The notes beneath the pieces are model-generated. The model made no database searches. It saw only the letters and a list, made by a program, of their open reading frames with translations, and had not been told where the DNA came from. Below, piece after piece: positions 1 to 8,525 of a DNA stretch of 34,778 bases (positions within the stretch are counted from its first letter, which is position 1; the number at the start of each line of letters is the position of its first letter). The stretch is from an uncultured bacterium (GTDB lineage: Bacteria; Verrucomicrobiota; Lentisphaeria; Victivallales; UBA1829). Made by a program: the position numbers and the translations under genes. Location: assembly GCA_949297765.1 (NCBI GenBank), contig CASFTV010000035.1:1-34778 (forward strand). Direction: 5' to 3'.

Positions 1-380
1 GCATCGCGACCGATTATGCCGGATTGGGACTTGACTGCACAGGGGTTCCGGATATTCCATTCCCATTTTTTACATAAAGTGCAGAAGAACCGAAAAAAGT
101 CTGAAAAAGAAGGAATGATTGATGGATTTCTTCCGGCAGCGTGGTCTTCCGGATCACCTTCCCGCTGCAACTGCTCTGCTGTGGAATCCCCGTTCCATCG
201 GAACTCGGCGATTCACCGCATTTTGAAGAATGCAAGTCAATGTTGCCGATTTCCGGATCTTTCTCCGGGAGTATCCGGTTCTTGCATTCCGACCGGACGG
301 AATGCAGGGTTCCGAGCGTTTTCAGATATTATTAAACTCGTTTGTCTGCAACAGGTTGTGAACTTTGCAGTCACAGAAGG
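1..380. other. No gene assigned at left edge
   Basis: This stretch precedes the 3' end of the GH36 gene. Open frames cross it on both strands, but none has a recognisable domain. A 34-codon frame starting at 122 has a weak purine-rich stretch upstream but no family resemblance. I see no tRNA, repeat or convincing terminator. It may be a decayed gene end or plain intergenic DNA. Confidence 0.4.
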
Positions 381-2537
381 TCAGTCTTCTTTTTTCAATC
401 CGTCCGAGGGGGATCCTGTCCGGCGGAGAGCCAGGCTCCAGAATACCGGGGCGGTGATTTCAGAACAGAGGGTCAGCACGGCGGTTCGTCCGTCTCCGGC
501 GACAGGATGGGAGGACGGAAGCACTTCGCATCCCTCCGGGAGAAGGATCGTGACTCTGCAAGGTTCTCCGGCTGTGCAAAGGACCGTTCCGGCGATTCGC
601 TCCGGAGCGGTTTCCAGCTCCAGCAGTTCATATCCGCCCTGCGTCAGATGCCGGGAAACCGAAATCAGAGCGGGATGGCCCTCCCTCAGAGGAGTAATGC
701 GGAAGACCTTCGTGTCAAACGGTTTAAGTTCAATCTCGAAACGATCCTGGAAAACGCCGAGGAACGTACTGTTCCAATAGTCGTAGACTGCGTAGCGGGC
801 GGGTTCCAGATCAAGATCCCGGCAGAGATCCACCACCGTGGAACGCCGCTCCGGAGTCAGATTGGCCACTCCGGCCACAGACCATGTCCCAAACGGGCGG
901 GCAACAGAGAGACTGGTGATCTGGAAATACCGTCCATGCCGCTTGGAATCGAGTTCGGTCGGATGAATATCCACCACCGGCATGATTCTGCGGAGCATGT
1001 GGATTCTCTCCGGATCAAGTTTGGAAAGTTCGTCGCCGATCGTCACGGGGAGTCCTGCCAGTCCGTAGAAGGAGACGCGGGTCCGGGCCTGTTCCGGCGT
1101 ACTGAATTCCGGACGGAGAATCAGGTTGTCCGCATCGGCGTAGAAAACCGTGTTGTGCCATGGATAGGCGTGAAGCACCCGGTTGATTCCCTGTTCGAGG
1201 AAGTCGTCCCAGCTGAAGATATCGCCGCCGATTCTTGCGGCGCTGAAGAGATCCATTGCGCCGCAGATATCCCGTTCGGAATCCCCGGCGCAGGAGAGCA
1301 GATAAACCGAATCGCCGAGGACGCCGCGCGCGGCTTTGACAAGATTCCGGAACGCCCGGGCGGGCGAAACGGAACGGTCGTGAAACTTCCCGTGCATTTC
1401 CGAACATGCCTGAAGGGTTCCGGGCAGGCAGTCCCACTTCACAACGTGGAATCCCCACTCCAAAATCTGGCGGAAGACGGCGGGAATGTATTCCCTCAGG
1501 ACCTCCGGATGGCTGGGATCAATCCACCATTGCCCGCACCACAGCACCATCTTTCCGAGCACCCACTCCGGATGCTGCCGGAGCATTTCATTCAGACGCC
1601 CCTCATTGGTCGCACCGATCCAGAGAGCCGGAATCAACCCGAGTTCACGCAGACGCCCGGCCAGCGATTTCAATCCGTTCGGATAGGCCGTTCTGCGCGG
1701 ATGGAAGATATCACATCCCTCCTCGCCCTGGCCATCCCAGCAGCAGTGACACCACTCCCAGTCAACCCACAGGACAGGCTTCTCCGCATACGCACCGAAC
1801 AGTTCCATGAATTTTCCGGCGTTTTCGAGAACGTTCTTTTCCGATGTTTTAAACTGAAGCGCATACCAGGTCATCCAGCCGACCGGAGGGGTATGGAAAC
1901 CGTGCTGCTTCCGGATCGGGGAATAGGGGATATGGAATTTCTCCGCGCAGTAATTCCGCCGGATCCGGAAGTCCAGTTCGCGTCCGTAGTCGCATCCGTT
2001 GACATAGCAGAAGGCGTAGGCGCGATGCTCCCAGTTGAAGCGGAAACGGAACGATCCGGCGGTGGAGAAGGTCAGAAGACGATCGGAGAGCCGGTCGAAC
2101 AGGGCATTGTCTCCGGCGAAGACGGCGGGTCCGGACGCCGTTCTCAATCCCGGAGTCTGCGAATCCGTCCGGATGCTGAACGTGGAGTGTTCCGCATCCG
2201 CCCCCCAGCGGAAACGCCCCGACACGGAAACATAGGCGCGCCCATTGCAGAAAAACCGGACACCGTCGGAACGGAGACGGAAGCCGATCGTCAGTTCCGG
2301 AGTGGCAATCGGACCGCCCGAGTAAACCCGCTTCCACACCAGCGACTCCAGATCAAGAACCGATTCCTCCTGAAACGACGAAAAATCCCCCGGCGACAGC
2401 GCTTCATGCTCCAGCGTCTCCATCCGGATTTCCGCATCCTCCACAAACGTCCCGATCTCCGGATCGCCGCAGATTACGGAAAAAATCCGGCTGCCGGGAT
2501 CATAATCCACAGAAAATTCCGCAAAATTCAAATACAT
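381..2537 (-). CDS. GH36-type alpha-galactosidase-like glycoside hydrolase
   Basis: This 718-residue protein has the usual length of clan GH-D (GH36/melibiase) enzymes, which are retaining alpha-galactosidases or related exo-glycosidases. An N-terminal beta-rich domain (about 1-210) precedes a TIM barrel. The motif VVKWD at 365-369 gives the expected nucleophile Asp369, and ARIGGD gives Asp439 as the likely acid/base. The barrel strand 'LGLIPALWIG' (299-308) and the tryptophan- and cysteine-rich 'VDWEWCHCCWDG' (258-269) fit the family. A beta-sandwich C-terminus follows from about 560. No signal peptide is seen, so it probably acts in the cytoplasm on an imported oligosaccharide. The ATG has an AGGAGA site 8-9 bases upstream. 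It lies 84 bp behind the AraC gene on the same strand and may be co-transcribed with it. Substrate specificity cannot be read from the sequence. Confidence 0.88.
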   Translation of the reverse strand: MYLNFAEFSVDYDPGSRIFSVICGDPEIGTFVEDAEIRMETLEHEALSPGDFSSFQEESVLDLESLVWKRVYSGGPIATPELTIGFRLRSDGVRFFCNGRAYVSVSGRFRWGADAEHSTFSIRTDSQTPGLRTASGPAVFAGDNALFDRLSDRLLTFSTAGSFRFRFNWEHRAYAFCYVNGCDYGRELDFRIRRNYCAEKFHIPYSPIRKQHGFHTPPVGWMTWYALQFKTSEKNVLENAGKFMELFGAYAEKPVLWVDWEWCHCCWDGQGEEGCDIFHPRRTAYPNGLKSLAGRLRELGLIPALWIGATNEGRLNEMLRQHPEWVLGKMVLWCGQWWIDPSHPEVLREYIPAVFRQILEWGFHVVKWDCLPGTLQACSEMHGKFHDRSVSPARAFRNLVKAARGVLGDSVYLLSCAGDSERDICGAMDLFSAARIGGDIFSWDDFLEQGINRVLHAYPWHNTVFYADADNLILRPEFSTPEQARTRVSFYGLAGLPVTIGDELSKLDPERIHMLRRIMPVVDIHPTELDSKRHGRYFQITSLSVARPFGTWSVAGVANLTPERRSTVVDLCRDLDLEPARYAVYDYWNSTFLGVFQDRFEIELKPFDTKVFRITPLREGHPALISVSRHLTQGGYELLELETAPERIAGTVLCTAGEPCRVTILLPEGCEVLPSSHPVAGDGRTAVLTLCSEITAPVFWSLALRRTGSPSDGLKKED

Positions 2538-2621
2538 CGCTCCATTCTCCTGTCAGGCTGCATCCGTTTCACCAGTTAATATAACAGATTCCGGAAGTGA
2601 ATCAACCATTCTCCGGAAAAA

Positions 2622-3515
2622 TCAATCCCTCTTCCCGGAATCGTGCAGCCGGCCGGAAGGCAGGAGCTGTCCCGGATCTCCGCGGAGCTGTTTTCCGGAA
2701 GATTTCTGTTCCGGCTTTCCGCACCGTCCGAACAGCGTTCCCCGGGATATCGATCCCGGAGAACAGCCTTTGAGGCGCTTGTAAAAATGGCTGAATGCGA
2801 AACGGTCGGGAAATCTCAGCTCTTCCGCAATCTGATTCAGGCTGAGTTCCGTATAAAGGAGATATTTGTCAATCAGGGCAAGCATTTTCTGGTCGATGTA
2901 GCATTTCAGACTGGCGGGCAGTTTCAAGTCCGGATTCCGCTCCGCGGTTTTCCGGAAACGGTATTCCAGCTGAACCGTAGTCCAGTGAAAGAAATCCGCG
3001 GCGGATTTCACCGAGAGATTTCTTCGCTGTTCCAACACCAGACGATCCACTTTTTTCAGCCAGTCCGGAAGATCAAAATACTGTTCGCGCTGTCCGAGCA
3101 TTGCGTCCACCAGAACCATCAGGAGATATTCCAGAAGCTCCCTCCCCTGCGGATCCTGGGGGCCGGGGTTCATGGTGTCCAACAGTTCCATCAGACGTTC
3201 TCCGAAATACGCTGCAACCCTGTTCTGCGCTTCCGGGATCGCGGCGACATCGGAAAAGGAGGATTCATATTCCAGCCGGAATTTCAGGGAAAAACTGTCA
3301 AACGGGGGGTCTCCCCAATGAAAACGGTGAAGCAGGCCGGGAGGAATCAGGATCAGCATCGGCTTCTCCAGCGGAAGAATCCGCTCCCGGACCTCCAGGT
3401 AACCGTTTTCACAATAGCGGATGATTTCCAGCTGCCAGTACGGATGCAGATGAGAAAAATCCGGCGTGAGTTTCTTTCGCGTCCGGGACCAGAACTCCAA
3501 TATCGGTTTTTGCAT
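2622..3515 (-). CDS. AraC-family transcriptional regulator
   Basis: This 297-residue regulator has an N-terminal cupin-like sensing half, seen in 'LIPPGLLHRFHWGD', and a C-terminal double helix-turn-helix. The second HTH is 'LSLNQIAEELRFPDRFAFSHFYKRLKGCSPG'-like and is well conserved up to the SPG. The start ATG at 3515 is preferred to the upstream ATG at 3548 because only the former has a GGAG site about 9 bases upstream. After the HTH the frame runs on for about 45 residues of basic, Gly/Pro/Ser-rich sequence unlike a normal AraC C-terminus. This change coincides with an inverted repeat at 2737-2764. The gene is divergent from the GH-like/SDR operon and lies upstream of the GH36 gene, so it probably controls one or both in response to a sugar. 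The ligand is unknown. Confidence 0.87.
   Translation of the reverse strand: MQKPILEFWSRTRKKLTPDFSHLHPYWQLEIIRYCENGYLEVRERILPLEKPMLILIPPGLLHRFHWGDPPFDSFSLKFRLEYESSFSDVAAIPEAQNRVAAYFGERLMELLDTMNPGPQDPQGRELLEYLLMVLVDAMLGQREQYFDLPDWLKKVDRLVLEQRRNLSVKSAADFFHWTTVQLEYRFRKTAERNPDLKLPASLKCYIDQKMLALIDKYLLYTELSLNQIAEELRFPDRFAFSHFYKRLKGCSPGSISRGTLFGRCGKPEQKSSGKQLRGDPGQLLPSGRLHDSGKRD
2737..2764. repeat. Near-perfect inverted repeat inside the AraC 3' end
   Basis: The arms GTTCCCCGGGAT and ATCCCGGAGAAC pair over 12 positions with one mismatch around a 4-base loop. It falls at the point where AraC homology ends and a non-homologous tail begins. There is no T-tract, so it is not a standard terminator. Confidence 0.5.
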
Positions 3516-3607
3516 GTCGTTTTCTCCGCATCTTCCGGAACATAGCACGCTGTCAAACGCTTTTCAAAAAGAAAAATGAACCGTTTTCTGAAAAACAACA
3601 ACACTAT

Positions 3608-3613
3608 TATAAT
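3608..3613 (+). promoter_or_regulatory. Candidate -10 element in the AraC / GH-like divergent spacer
   Basis: The 173-bp spacer 3516-3688 is AT-rich and contains a perfect TATAAT on the plus strand at 3608-3613. No good -35 lies 16-18 bp upstream, as expected for a promoter needing an AraC activator. The spacer also has repeated AACAA / TTGT motifs (around 3595-3603 and 3642-3655) that could be regulator half-sites. Confidence 0.35.
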
Positions 3614-3688
3614 TTTTATCATAGGATTTTCTGAGAAAATGTTGTAAAATAACAATAACGCACGGAGAAGAAGGACAGGAAGATAAAA

Positions 3689-5521
3689 ATGGTACACAAG
3701 AAACTCCTCAATCTGAAGACCCTGCTGTATGACGCCTACTGGCCGCCTTTCGCGCCGGAACTGAAGTATGACGCGCAGCACGGAAAGGACATCTGCCGGA
3801 AACTGGGAGCCGATTCCGTCCGGTTCGGCTGTATCGGCAAATATGCTCTGTATCCGAGCCGGATTTATCCGCAGCATCCGGATCTTGCAGGACGCGATCT
3901 CCTGCAGGAAACGATTGAAACCGGGATCAAGGTGATCGCCTATATTCCCGTCGGACACGGCGTCCCCGTCTGCTGGCTCGAAAAGCTGCATCCCGAATGG
4001 ATGCTGCGCGACCGCTTCAACAATCCGATCTACCCTTACATGCGCAAACACAACGGCGGGGAAAGCATGGGAACCATCTGCACCTTCGGGCCTTATTACA
4101 AGGCGATCCTCGGCGTGGTGAAAGAGATCCTGCAGTATCCGATCCATGGGGTCTACCTGGATGGGCCTTATCACGCCTGGAGCGCAGAGGACCGTATCTG
4201 CCAGTGCGAAAGCTGCCGCCGCCTCTATTTTGCAGAAACCGATCGGCTTCTGCCCGGGGAAGATGAAAAAGAGCAGCGCGGTGCGGAATATCTCCACTGG
4301 AAACGCACCCGGCTGCTGAATCTGCTCCGGGAGATCAAGGCGCTCGCGGCAGAACGGGATCTTCCCCTGCTTTTCAACCGGACAGCCGCCCAGTTCTGCG
4401 GCAGCTCCTTTGAACTGGAAATGCTGCAATGTGCGGATGGATTTCTCATTGAGAGCGGACACGGCGGACTGGAAGGGGCAACGCTCGCGCAGCTCTATGA
4501 CAAGATGATCTGGGATTACACCAACGCTCACACGCCCTATCCGCGCCGCACAGCCCCTTCCGTGGAACGGAAAGGGATGCTTTCCGGTTTCCGAACCATC
4601 GCGCTCGGAGGCTCCCCCATCGTCTCTTTTGCCGGACGTTTTTTCCATTCAGACCGCTATACAGACCCGATCCGCGCCATGCTGAAATGGACGGATCGGA
4701 CCGCAGGAATGAAACTCACCCGCTTTGCGGCGGTTCTGAAACCGCATCAGGAGCAGGCATTCTGTCCGCATGTATGGGAGTCGCACAGCGCCGTCTTGAA
4801 TCTTGCGGACAGTCTGGCTCGATCCGGGGTCCCCGTGGCGATTCTCCCGGAGGCGCTGCTCACAAAACCTGAGATTGCCGGAACATATCGGATCCTGATT
4901 GTCAATCGGGAAATCCGACTTGCGCCGGAGACAGAAAACGCATTGAAACGGTTTGCGGAATCCGGCGGGACTCTGGTTTTCACCGGACGGGTTCCGCCCT
5001 CCTGGAGCGGAGTTTCCGCCGCTCTTCCGGATCCGGATCTGGCCGAAGCCCTCCGGACACAGTTCTCCAAGGATCAGCGGTACGACTGCTATCTTGAGGA
5101 TCCCGCCACGGGAGATCTGCTCCCCTGGGGAGACGGACCTCTTCTGAAAGAGAACGGGGCACATTGCATTGCCCTGGCCCGGATTCACAACCGGAACGGG
5201 AAAATCTCATATCCGGGAGTGTTTGAGCATTCGGTCGGAGCGGGGCGCGTAGTGGTTTTCGCCGCGGAAACAGAAACTCTGCTGTCCGGAGAATTCAGTG
5301 AAATGGACCGGTTCTTTCTGTCGGCACTTCTCGGCTCCCTCGTTCCGCCCTGCCGGCTGGCTGAACCGGACGGCAGAATCGCTCTGACCCGGCTGACCGG
5401 AGGAGAACACATTCTCTATGTTCTCTGCGCGGATGGACCGGCATCCTGCACGATTCTGACCCCGAAAATGAAAAAAAATGTTGAATTTACCGATTTTACG
5501 GTCATTGAAGCGGAGGATTGA
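3689..5521 (+). CDS. Putative glycoside hydrolase-like TIM-barrel protein with beta-galactosidase-trimerisation-like domain
   Basis: This 610-residue protein resembles the hypothetical glycoside-hydrolase-like families (GHL6 type) and distantly GH42/GH29. A TIM barrel spans about 1-330. Strands end in 'DSVRFGCIGKY' (42-52) and 'GVYLDGP' (154-160, Asp158), followed by a compact cysteine cluster 'CQCESC' (171-176) typical of this group. Residues about 345-450 look like the class-I-GATase-type trimerisation domain of GH42, with alternating hydrophobic strands such as 'VPVAILPEALL' and 'ILIVNREIRL'. A small C-terminal beta domain follows. No signal peptide is visible. The start has a GGACAGGA site upstream. 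It is followed after 3 bases by the SDR gene, so the pair forms an operon divergent from an AraC regulator. The substrate is unknown, and catalytic residues cannot be assigned with confidence. Confidence 0.72.
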   Translation: MVHKKLLNLKTLLYDAYWPPFAPELKYDAQHGKDICRKLGADSVRFGCIGKYALYPSRIYPQHPDLAGRDLLQETIETGIKVIAYIPVGHGVPVCWLEKLHPEWMLRDRFNNPIYPYMRKHNGGESMGTICTFGPYYKAILGVVKEILQYPIHGVYLDGPYHAWSAEDRICQCESCRRLYFAETDRLLPGEDEKEQRGAEYLHWKRTRLLNLLREIKALAAERDLPLLFNRTAAQFCGSSFELEMLQCADGFLIESGHGGLEGATLAQLYDKMIWDYTNAHTPYPRRTAPSVERKGMLSGFRTIALGGSPIVSFAGRFFHSDRYTDPIRAMLKWTDRTAGMKLTRFAAVLKPHQEQAFCPHVWESHSAVLNLADSLARSGVPVAILPEALLTKPEIAGTYRILIVNREIRLAPETENALKRFAESGGTLVFTGRVPPSWSGVSAALPDPDLAEALRTQFSKDQRYDCYLEDPATGDLLPWGDGPLLKENGAHCIALARIHNRNGKISYPGVFEHSVGAGRVVVFAAETETLLSGEFSEMDRFFLSALLGSLVPPCRLAEPDGRIALTRLTGGEHILYVLCADGPASCTILTPKMKKNVEFTDFTVIEAED

Positions 5522-5524
5522 AGC

Positions 5525-6286
5525 ATGGGAAGTCTTAAAGGAAAACGAGCCCTGATCACCGGAGGCGCACAGGGATTGGGAGAAGCAATCACCCGGGAAC
5601 TGATCCGTCAGGGCTGTTCTGTGGCGATTCACTATTTTTCAAGCGCTTCCGAAGCGGAGAACCTGAAGCGGGAGGCGAATGAAGCGGGAGTCTCGGCCAT
5701 TGCGCTTCAGGCCGATCTGCGCGATACGTCCCAGGCGGAATCCGTTGTTCAAAGAGCTGTTGATTTCCTCGGAGGACTGGACATTCTGATCAACAATGCC
5801 GGCGATCTGGTGGCAAGAGCCCGTCTGGAGGAGATCGACGACGCTTTCTGGAACCGGGTGTTTGACATAAATCTCAAAAGCGCAATGGCCGTAACCAGGG
5901 CGGCCGTTGCAGCCCTGAGCGCGGAAGGAAACAGCTCCATCATCAATCTGGGCTCCCTTGCCGGACGCAAAGGCGGACATCCCGGATCCCTGGTCTATTC
6001 CACGGCGAAAGGAGCGCTCATCACCTGGACCCGGGCTCTTTCGGAAGAACTGGCCGGCAGAGGAATCCGCGTGAACTGCGTAGCTCCCGGACTGATCCTC
6101 GGATCCCGTTTTCACAGAACCCATACAACGGAAGAATCCGCAAAAGCCACCATCGCGGGAATTCCTCTCGGACGGGCCGGAACCCCGGAGGATGTGGCAC
6201 GCCCGGTCGCATTTCTCGCTTCGGAATATGATGGATTCATCACCGGAGTCACGCTGGACATTAACGGCGGAGTCTACCGGGCCTGA
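5525..6286 (+). CDS. Short-chain dehydrogenase/reductase (FabG-like SDR)
   Basis: This 253-residue classical SDR is of normal length. It has the NAD(P)-binding TGGAQGLG at 12-19, NNAG at 90-93, and the catalytic Ser144, Tyr158 and Lys162 (SLVYSTAKGA). The 'VNCVAPGLI' and C-terminal 'DINGG' signatures are also present. It starts 3 bases after the stop of the GH-like gene, with GGAGG inside that gene's last codons, so translation is probably coupled. In this setting it more likely oxidises or reduces a sugar or sugar lactone released by the upstream enzyme than acts in fatty-acid synthesis. The cofactor preference is not clear. Confidence 0.9.
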   Translation: MGSLKGKRALITGGAQGLGEAITRELIRQGCSVAIHYFSSASEAENLKREANEAGVSAIALQADLRDTSQAESVVQRAVDFLGGLDILINNAGDLVARARLEEIDDAFWNRVFDINLKSAMAVTRAAVAALSAEGNSSIINLGSLAGRKGGHPGSLVYSTAKGALITWTRALSEELAGRGIRVNCVAPGLILGSRFHRTHTTEESAKATIAGIPLGRAGTPEDVARPVAFLASEYDGFITGVTLDINGGVYRA

Positions 6287-6558
6287 TCTTTCCCCGTCCT
6301 GCTGCCGGAAATCGTTGCCGCCGCTTCGGAAGACCGCTCCGCGCGGTTCTGCAAACGGGCATTCAGATGGAATATGCCGGAGACATCCCCGACCGGATGC
6401 GGAAACGGAGCAACTTTCTGAAACTCAATGCAATGACTCTTTCCGGCCGCAGTCCGGGAGGACATCTGGAAACCGCCGGAGGAGGAATTTGAGGGGAAAG
6501 CGTCCTGATCTCAAACATTTTCCCCGGAATGCGGACGGCATCCTCCGCGAAATGAGGA
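6287..6558. other. Convergent intergenic region, nothing recognised
   Basis: This stretch of 272 bases separates the SDR (plus) from the pseudopilin-like gene (minus). Short plus-strand frames cross it, for example 42 codons from 6367, but no family is recognised. No clear hairpin with a T-tract is seen. It could hold gene debris. Confidence 0.35.
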
Positions 6559-7350
6559 TCAGTTGTTCTTTCCGTCGCTGCTGCCCCAGAAGTAGCCACG
6601 TCCCCACTGCCAGCGGGAATCGGGGATTGCCGACATTCTCAGCAGGGCGGTATGCCCATCGGCATAGCCGAGGCTTGTTCCGAGCTGTCCCATGTGACGC
6701 CAGGTTCCTGTCCCGTTGGCGGAGCTTGTAACCATCTCCTTTTTCTTGCATGCGCCCGGAGTCGTTTCGTCATAGCGGGAAACATCGAACATCGCCGCGC
6801 GGGAGGACGGCCGCAGAATCCGGGTGATTTTCATTTCGATTCCGCCGCGCTGGGAGGCAAATCCGAGATTGTTTCCTTCATTGAAGTTGATCCCGTAATG
6901 CGTGGAGGATTTCTCGACATCAAACGGAGCGCTGGATGGACAGGCAAAAACTCCGCGCGGAATGACAAATCCCGAAGAGAGTCCGCTCACCTGCTTCAGA
7001 TAACAGCGGTTGTAGACGGTTGTACCATCCTTCGGAGGAATCATTTCCGCGCAGAAGTATCCCGCCAGCAGATCCTGCCAGGTGATGCTCCAGGCGTTCT
7101 CTGCTTTCGGAAGATTCCCCGACATGGCCGGAACAATGTCGTTGTTCTGAGAAATATACATTGCCATCATGACCCCGATCTGCTTCAGATTCGCGGAGCA
7201 GGAGATATCCCGCGCCTTCTCTCTCGCCTTCCCCAGCGCGGGCAGAAGGAGAGCCGCAAGAATCGCAATCATTGCGATTGTTACAAGGAGTTCGATCAAA
7301 GTGAATTTACGGTATGGATCGGCAACTTTCTCTCTTCTGTGCTCTCTCAT
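6559..7350 (-). CDS. Pseudopilin-like protein with type II secretion N-terminal methylation motif
   Basis: The protein has 263 residues. Its N-terminus is basic (1-15) and leads into '[20 protein letters not shown]' with the conserved Glu20 at position +5 of the predicted mature protein. This is the prepilin peptidase and N-methylation signal followed by a hydrophobic helix. The body has '[21 protein letters not shown]' and ends with '[11 protein letters not shown]', the C-terminal Gly/Asp-Gly-His signature of the stand-alone pseudopilin-like proteins common in Lentisphaerota, Verrucomicrobia and Planctomycetes. These are probably surface or periplasmic, but their function is not established. 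The start has an AAGGAAA site upstream. It lies 33 bp behind the Gfo/Idh/MocA gene on the same strand and may share its transcript. Confidence 0.9.
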   Translation of the reverse strand: MREHRREKVADPYRKFTLIELLVTIAMIAILAALLLPALGKAREKARDISCSANLKQIGVMMAMYISQNNDIVPAMSGNLPKAENAWSITWQDLLAGYFCAEMIPPKDGTTVYNRCYLKQVSGLSSGFVIPRGVFACPSSAPFDVEKSSTHYGINFNEGNNLGFASQRGGIEMKITRILRPSSRAAMFDVSRYDETTPGACKKKEMVTSSANGTGTWRHMGQLGTSLGYADGHTALLRMSAIPDSRWQWGRGYFWGSSDGKNN

Positions 7351-7383
7351 TTCCCGTTTCCTTTCTGTACTCGGATTTTTGTT

Positions 7384-8217
7384 TCATCCCTGCATTGGCC
7401 CGTTGCCAATCCGCAGGACGGAGCGTTCCAGGAGATCGGCAACGGCAAGGGTTTCCTCCTGCGGGACAACCGATTTTCCCGTGGCAAAGAAATCCAGTAT
7501 GGATTCCGTCAGATTCTCAAAATAGTGATGCAGTTCCGGAAAGACAAAGGCTTTTCCCCGGCTTGCCGCGGTCAGGGAAAAGGGATAGGATGATTTGTAG
7601 GAAAGGACCGCCCGTCTCCCGCCGGAATATTCAAGAATCACCACGGCGGTCTCCGCATCGCCGGAGAAACGGAGATTTTCCATCTCCGTTCCCAGAACGG
7701 AAACGATCATTTCAAACTGATGGATCGCATATTCCCGGAAACTCCGTCCGCCGCCGGTTGTTGTAAGGATCTCCGGCATTGCCGCCTGAACGTCTCCCCG
7801 GATCAGTTCATCGGCAAAGCGCAGAGCGGAAGAGGACATCAGCGGAGTCCGATATTTCCCGGCAAGAGCGAAAAGCCGTTCCGCCTCTTTCCGGGAGGGG
7901 GCAAAGGGTTTGTCGATATAGACCGGTTTTCCCGTGGACAGCGCGTATTCGGCAAGACGCGCGTGCGCCTCCGGATTGGCAGGAGCAAGCACACAGATGC
8001 AGTCGCAGCAGTCCACCGCCTCCCGGAGAGAAGGGGCCGGCGCAATCTGCATGTCCGCGCACCACTGTTCCAGTGTCCGCCGGCCGGGAAACGAGTGTTC
8101 CTCCCATGCGCAGGCAATTTCAAAATCCTTCGCTCGCGCCGCCTGCGCAAACCAGGCGGGATAATGGTTGGAATGCCATTCGTCGATGAACAAATCTATA
8201 AAAGCTATTTTTTTCAT
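7384..8217 (-). CDS. Gfo/Idh/MocA-family oxidoreductase
   Basis: This 277-residue protein matches the NAD(P)-dependent sugar oxidoreductase family in its core: 'CICVLAPANPEAHARLAEYAL' followed by 'GKPVYIDKPFA', where the usual EKP motif reads DKP. The N-terminus 'MKKIAFIDLFIDEWHSNHYPAWF' lacks a standard GxGxxG loop, so nucleotide binding may be atypical. 'EYAIHQFEMIVSVLG' carries the expected catalytic-region His. The start ATG at 8217 is chosen because GGGAGAAGAGG lies just upstream. The frame extends to 8301 without such a site. It is somewhat shorter than the usual 330-400 residues. A TATAAT upstream and a terminator after the sialidase suggest that it is transcribed separately from the sialidase gene. 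Confidence 0.82.
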   Translation of the reverse strand: MKKIAFIDLFIDEWHSNHYPAWFAQAARAKDFEIACAWEEHSFPGRRTLEQWCADMQIAPAPSLREAVDCCDCICVLAPANPEAHARLAEYALSTGKPVYIDKPFAPSRKEAERLFALAGKYRTPLMSSSALRFADELIRGDVQAAMPEILTTTGGGRSFREYAIHQFEMIVSVLGTEMENLRFSGDAETAVVILEYSGGRRAVLSYKSSYPFSLTAASRGKAFVFPELHHYFENLTESILDFFATGKSVVPQEETLAVADLLERSVLRIGNGPMQG

Positions 8218-8247
8218 TGCCTCTTCTCCCTTGGTGTTTATTAATAA

Positions 8248-8253
8248 ATTATA
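8248..8253 (-). promoter_or_regulatory. Candidate -10 box for the Gfo/Idh/MocA gene
   Basis: A perfect TATAAT reads on the minus strand 31 bases before the ATG. The -35 position (about 8270-8275, TTCATT) is weak. The rest of 8254-8463 shows no gene I can support. Confidence 0.4.
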
Positions 8254-8463
8254 CTCGATTCCGGAGAGAAATGAATACAGAAACCGTGCAACAGGATACA
8301 CTTTTCATGCAAAATCATTTTCCTTCCGGGCCACAGGAGAAAAGAGTCGGCTCCCACCACAGCGGAAGACCGGGAATCCGATGCAGAACCGGCAGAGAGT
8401 CTGCTCCGGGAAGAGGCCGCAAATGGAATCATTGCGCCCTCGGAGGCCCGGATCCGGGAACAG

Positions 8464-8506
8464 AAAAATTTCCCGGGGACATGGAGCAGAAGAGTCTGCC
8501 CCGGGA
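8464..8506 (-). terminator. Rho-independent terminator of the sialidase-like gene
   Basis: On the minus strand an 8-bp perfect stem TCCCGGGG / CCCCGGGA (8499-8506 with 8471-8478) encloses a loop with an inner CAGA/TCTG pair. It is followed by AATTTTT. It begins 20 bases after the sialidase stop. Confidence 0.75.
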
Positions 8507-8525
8507 GGCGGCCTGTTTCCGGAGT

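Noticed and set aside
342-2579. 745-codon open frame on plus opposite the GH36 gene
   Set aside because: It is the mirror of a clear GH36 enzyme. It has no recognisable domain, is rich in Arg/Pro/His and lacks a ribosome site.
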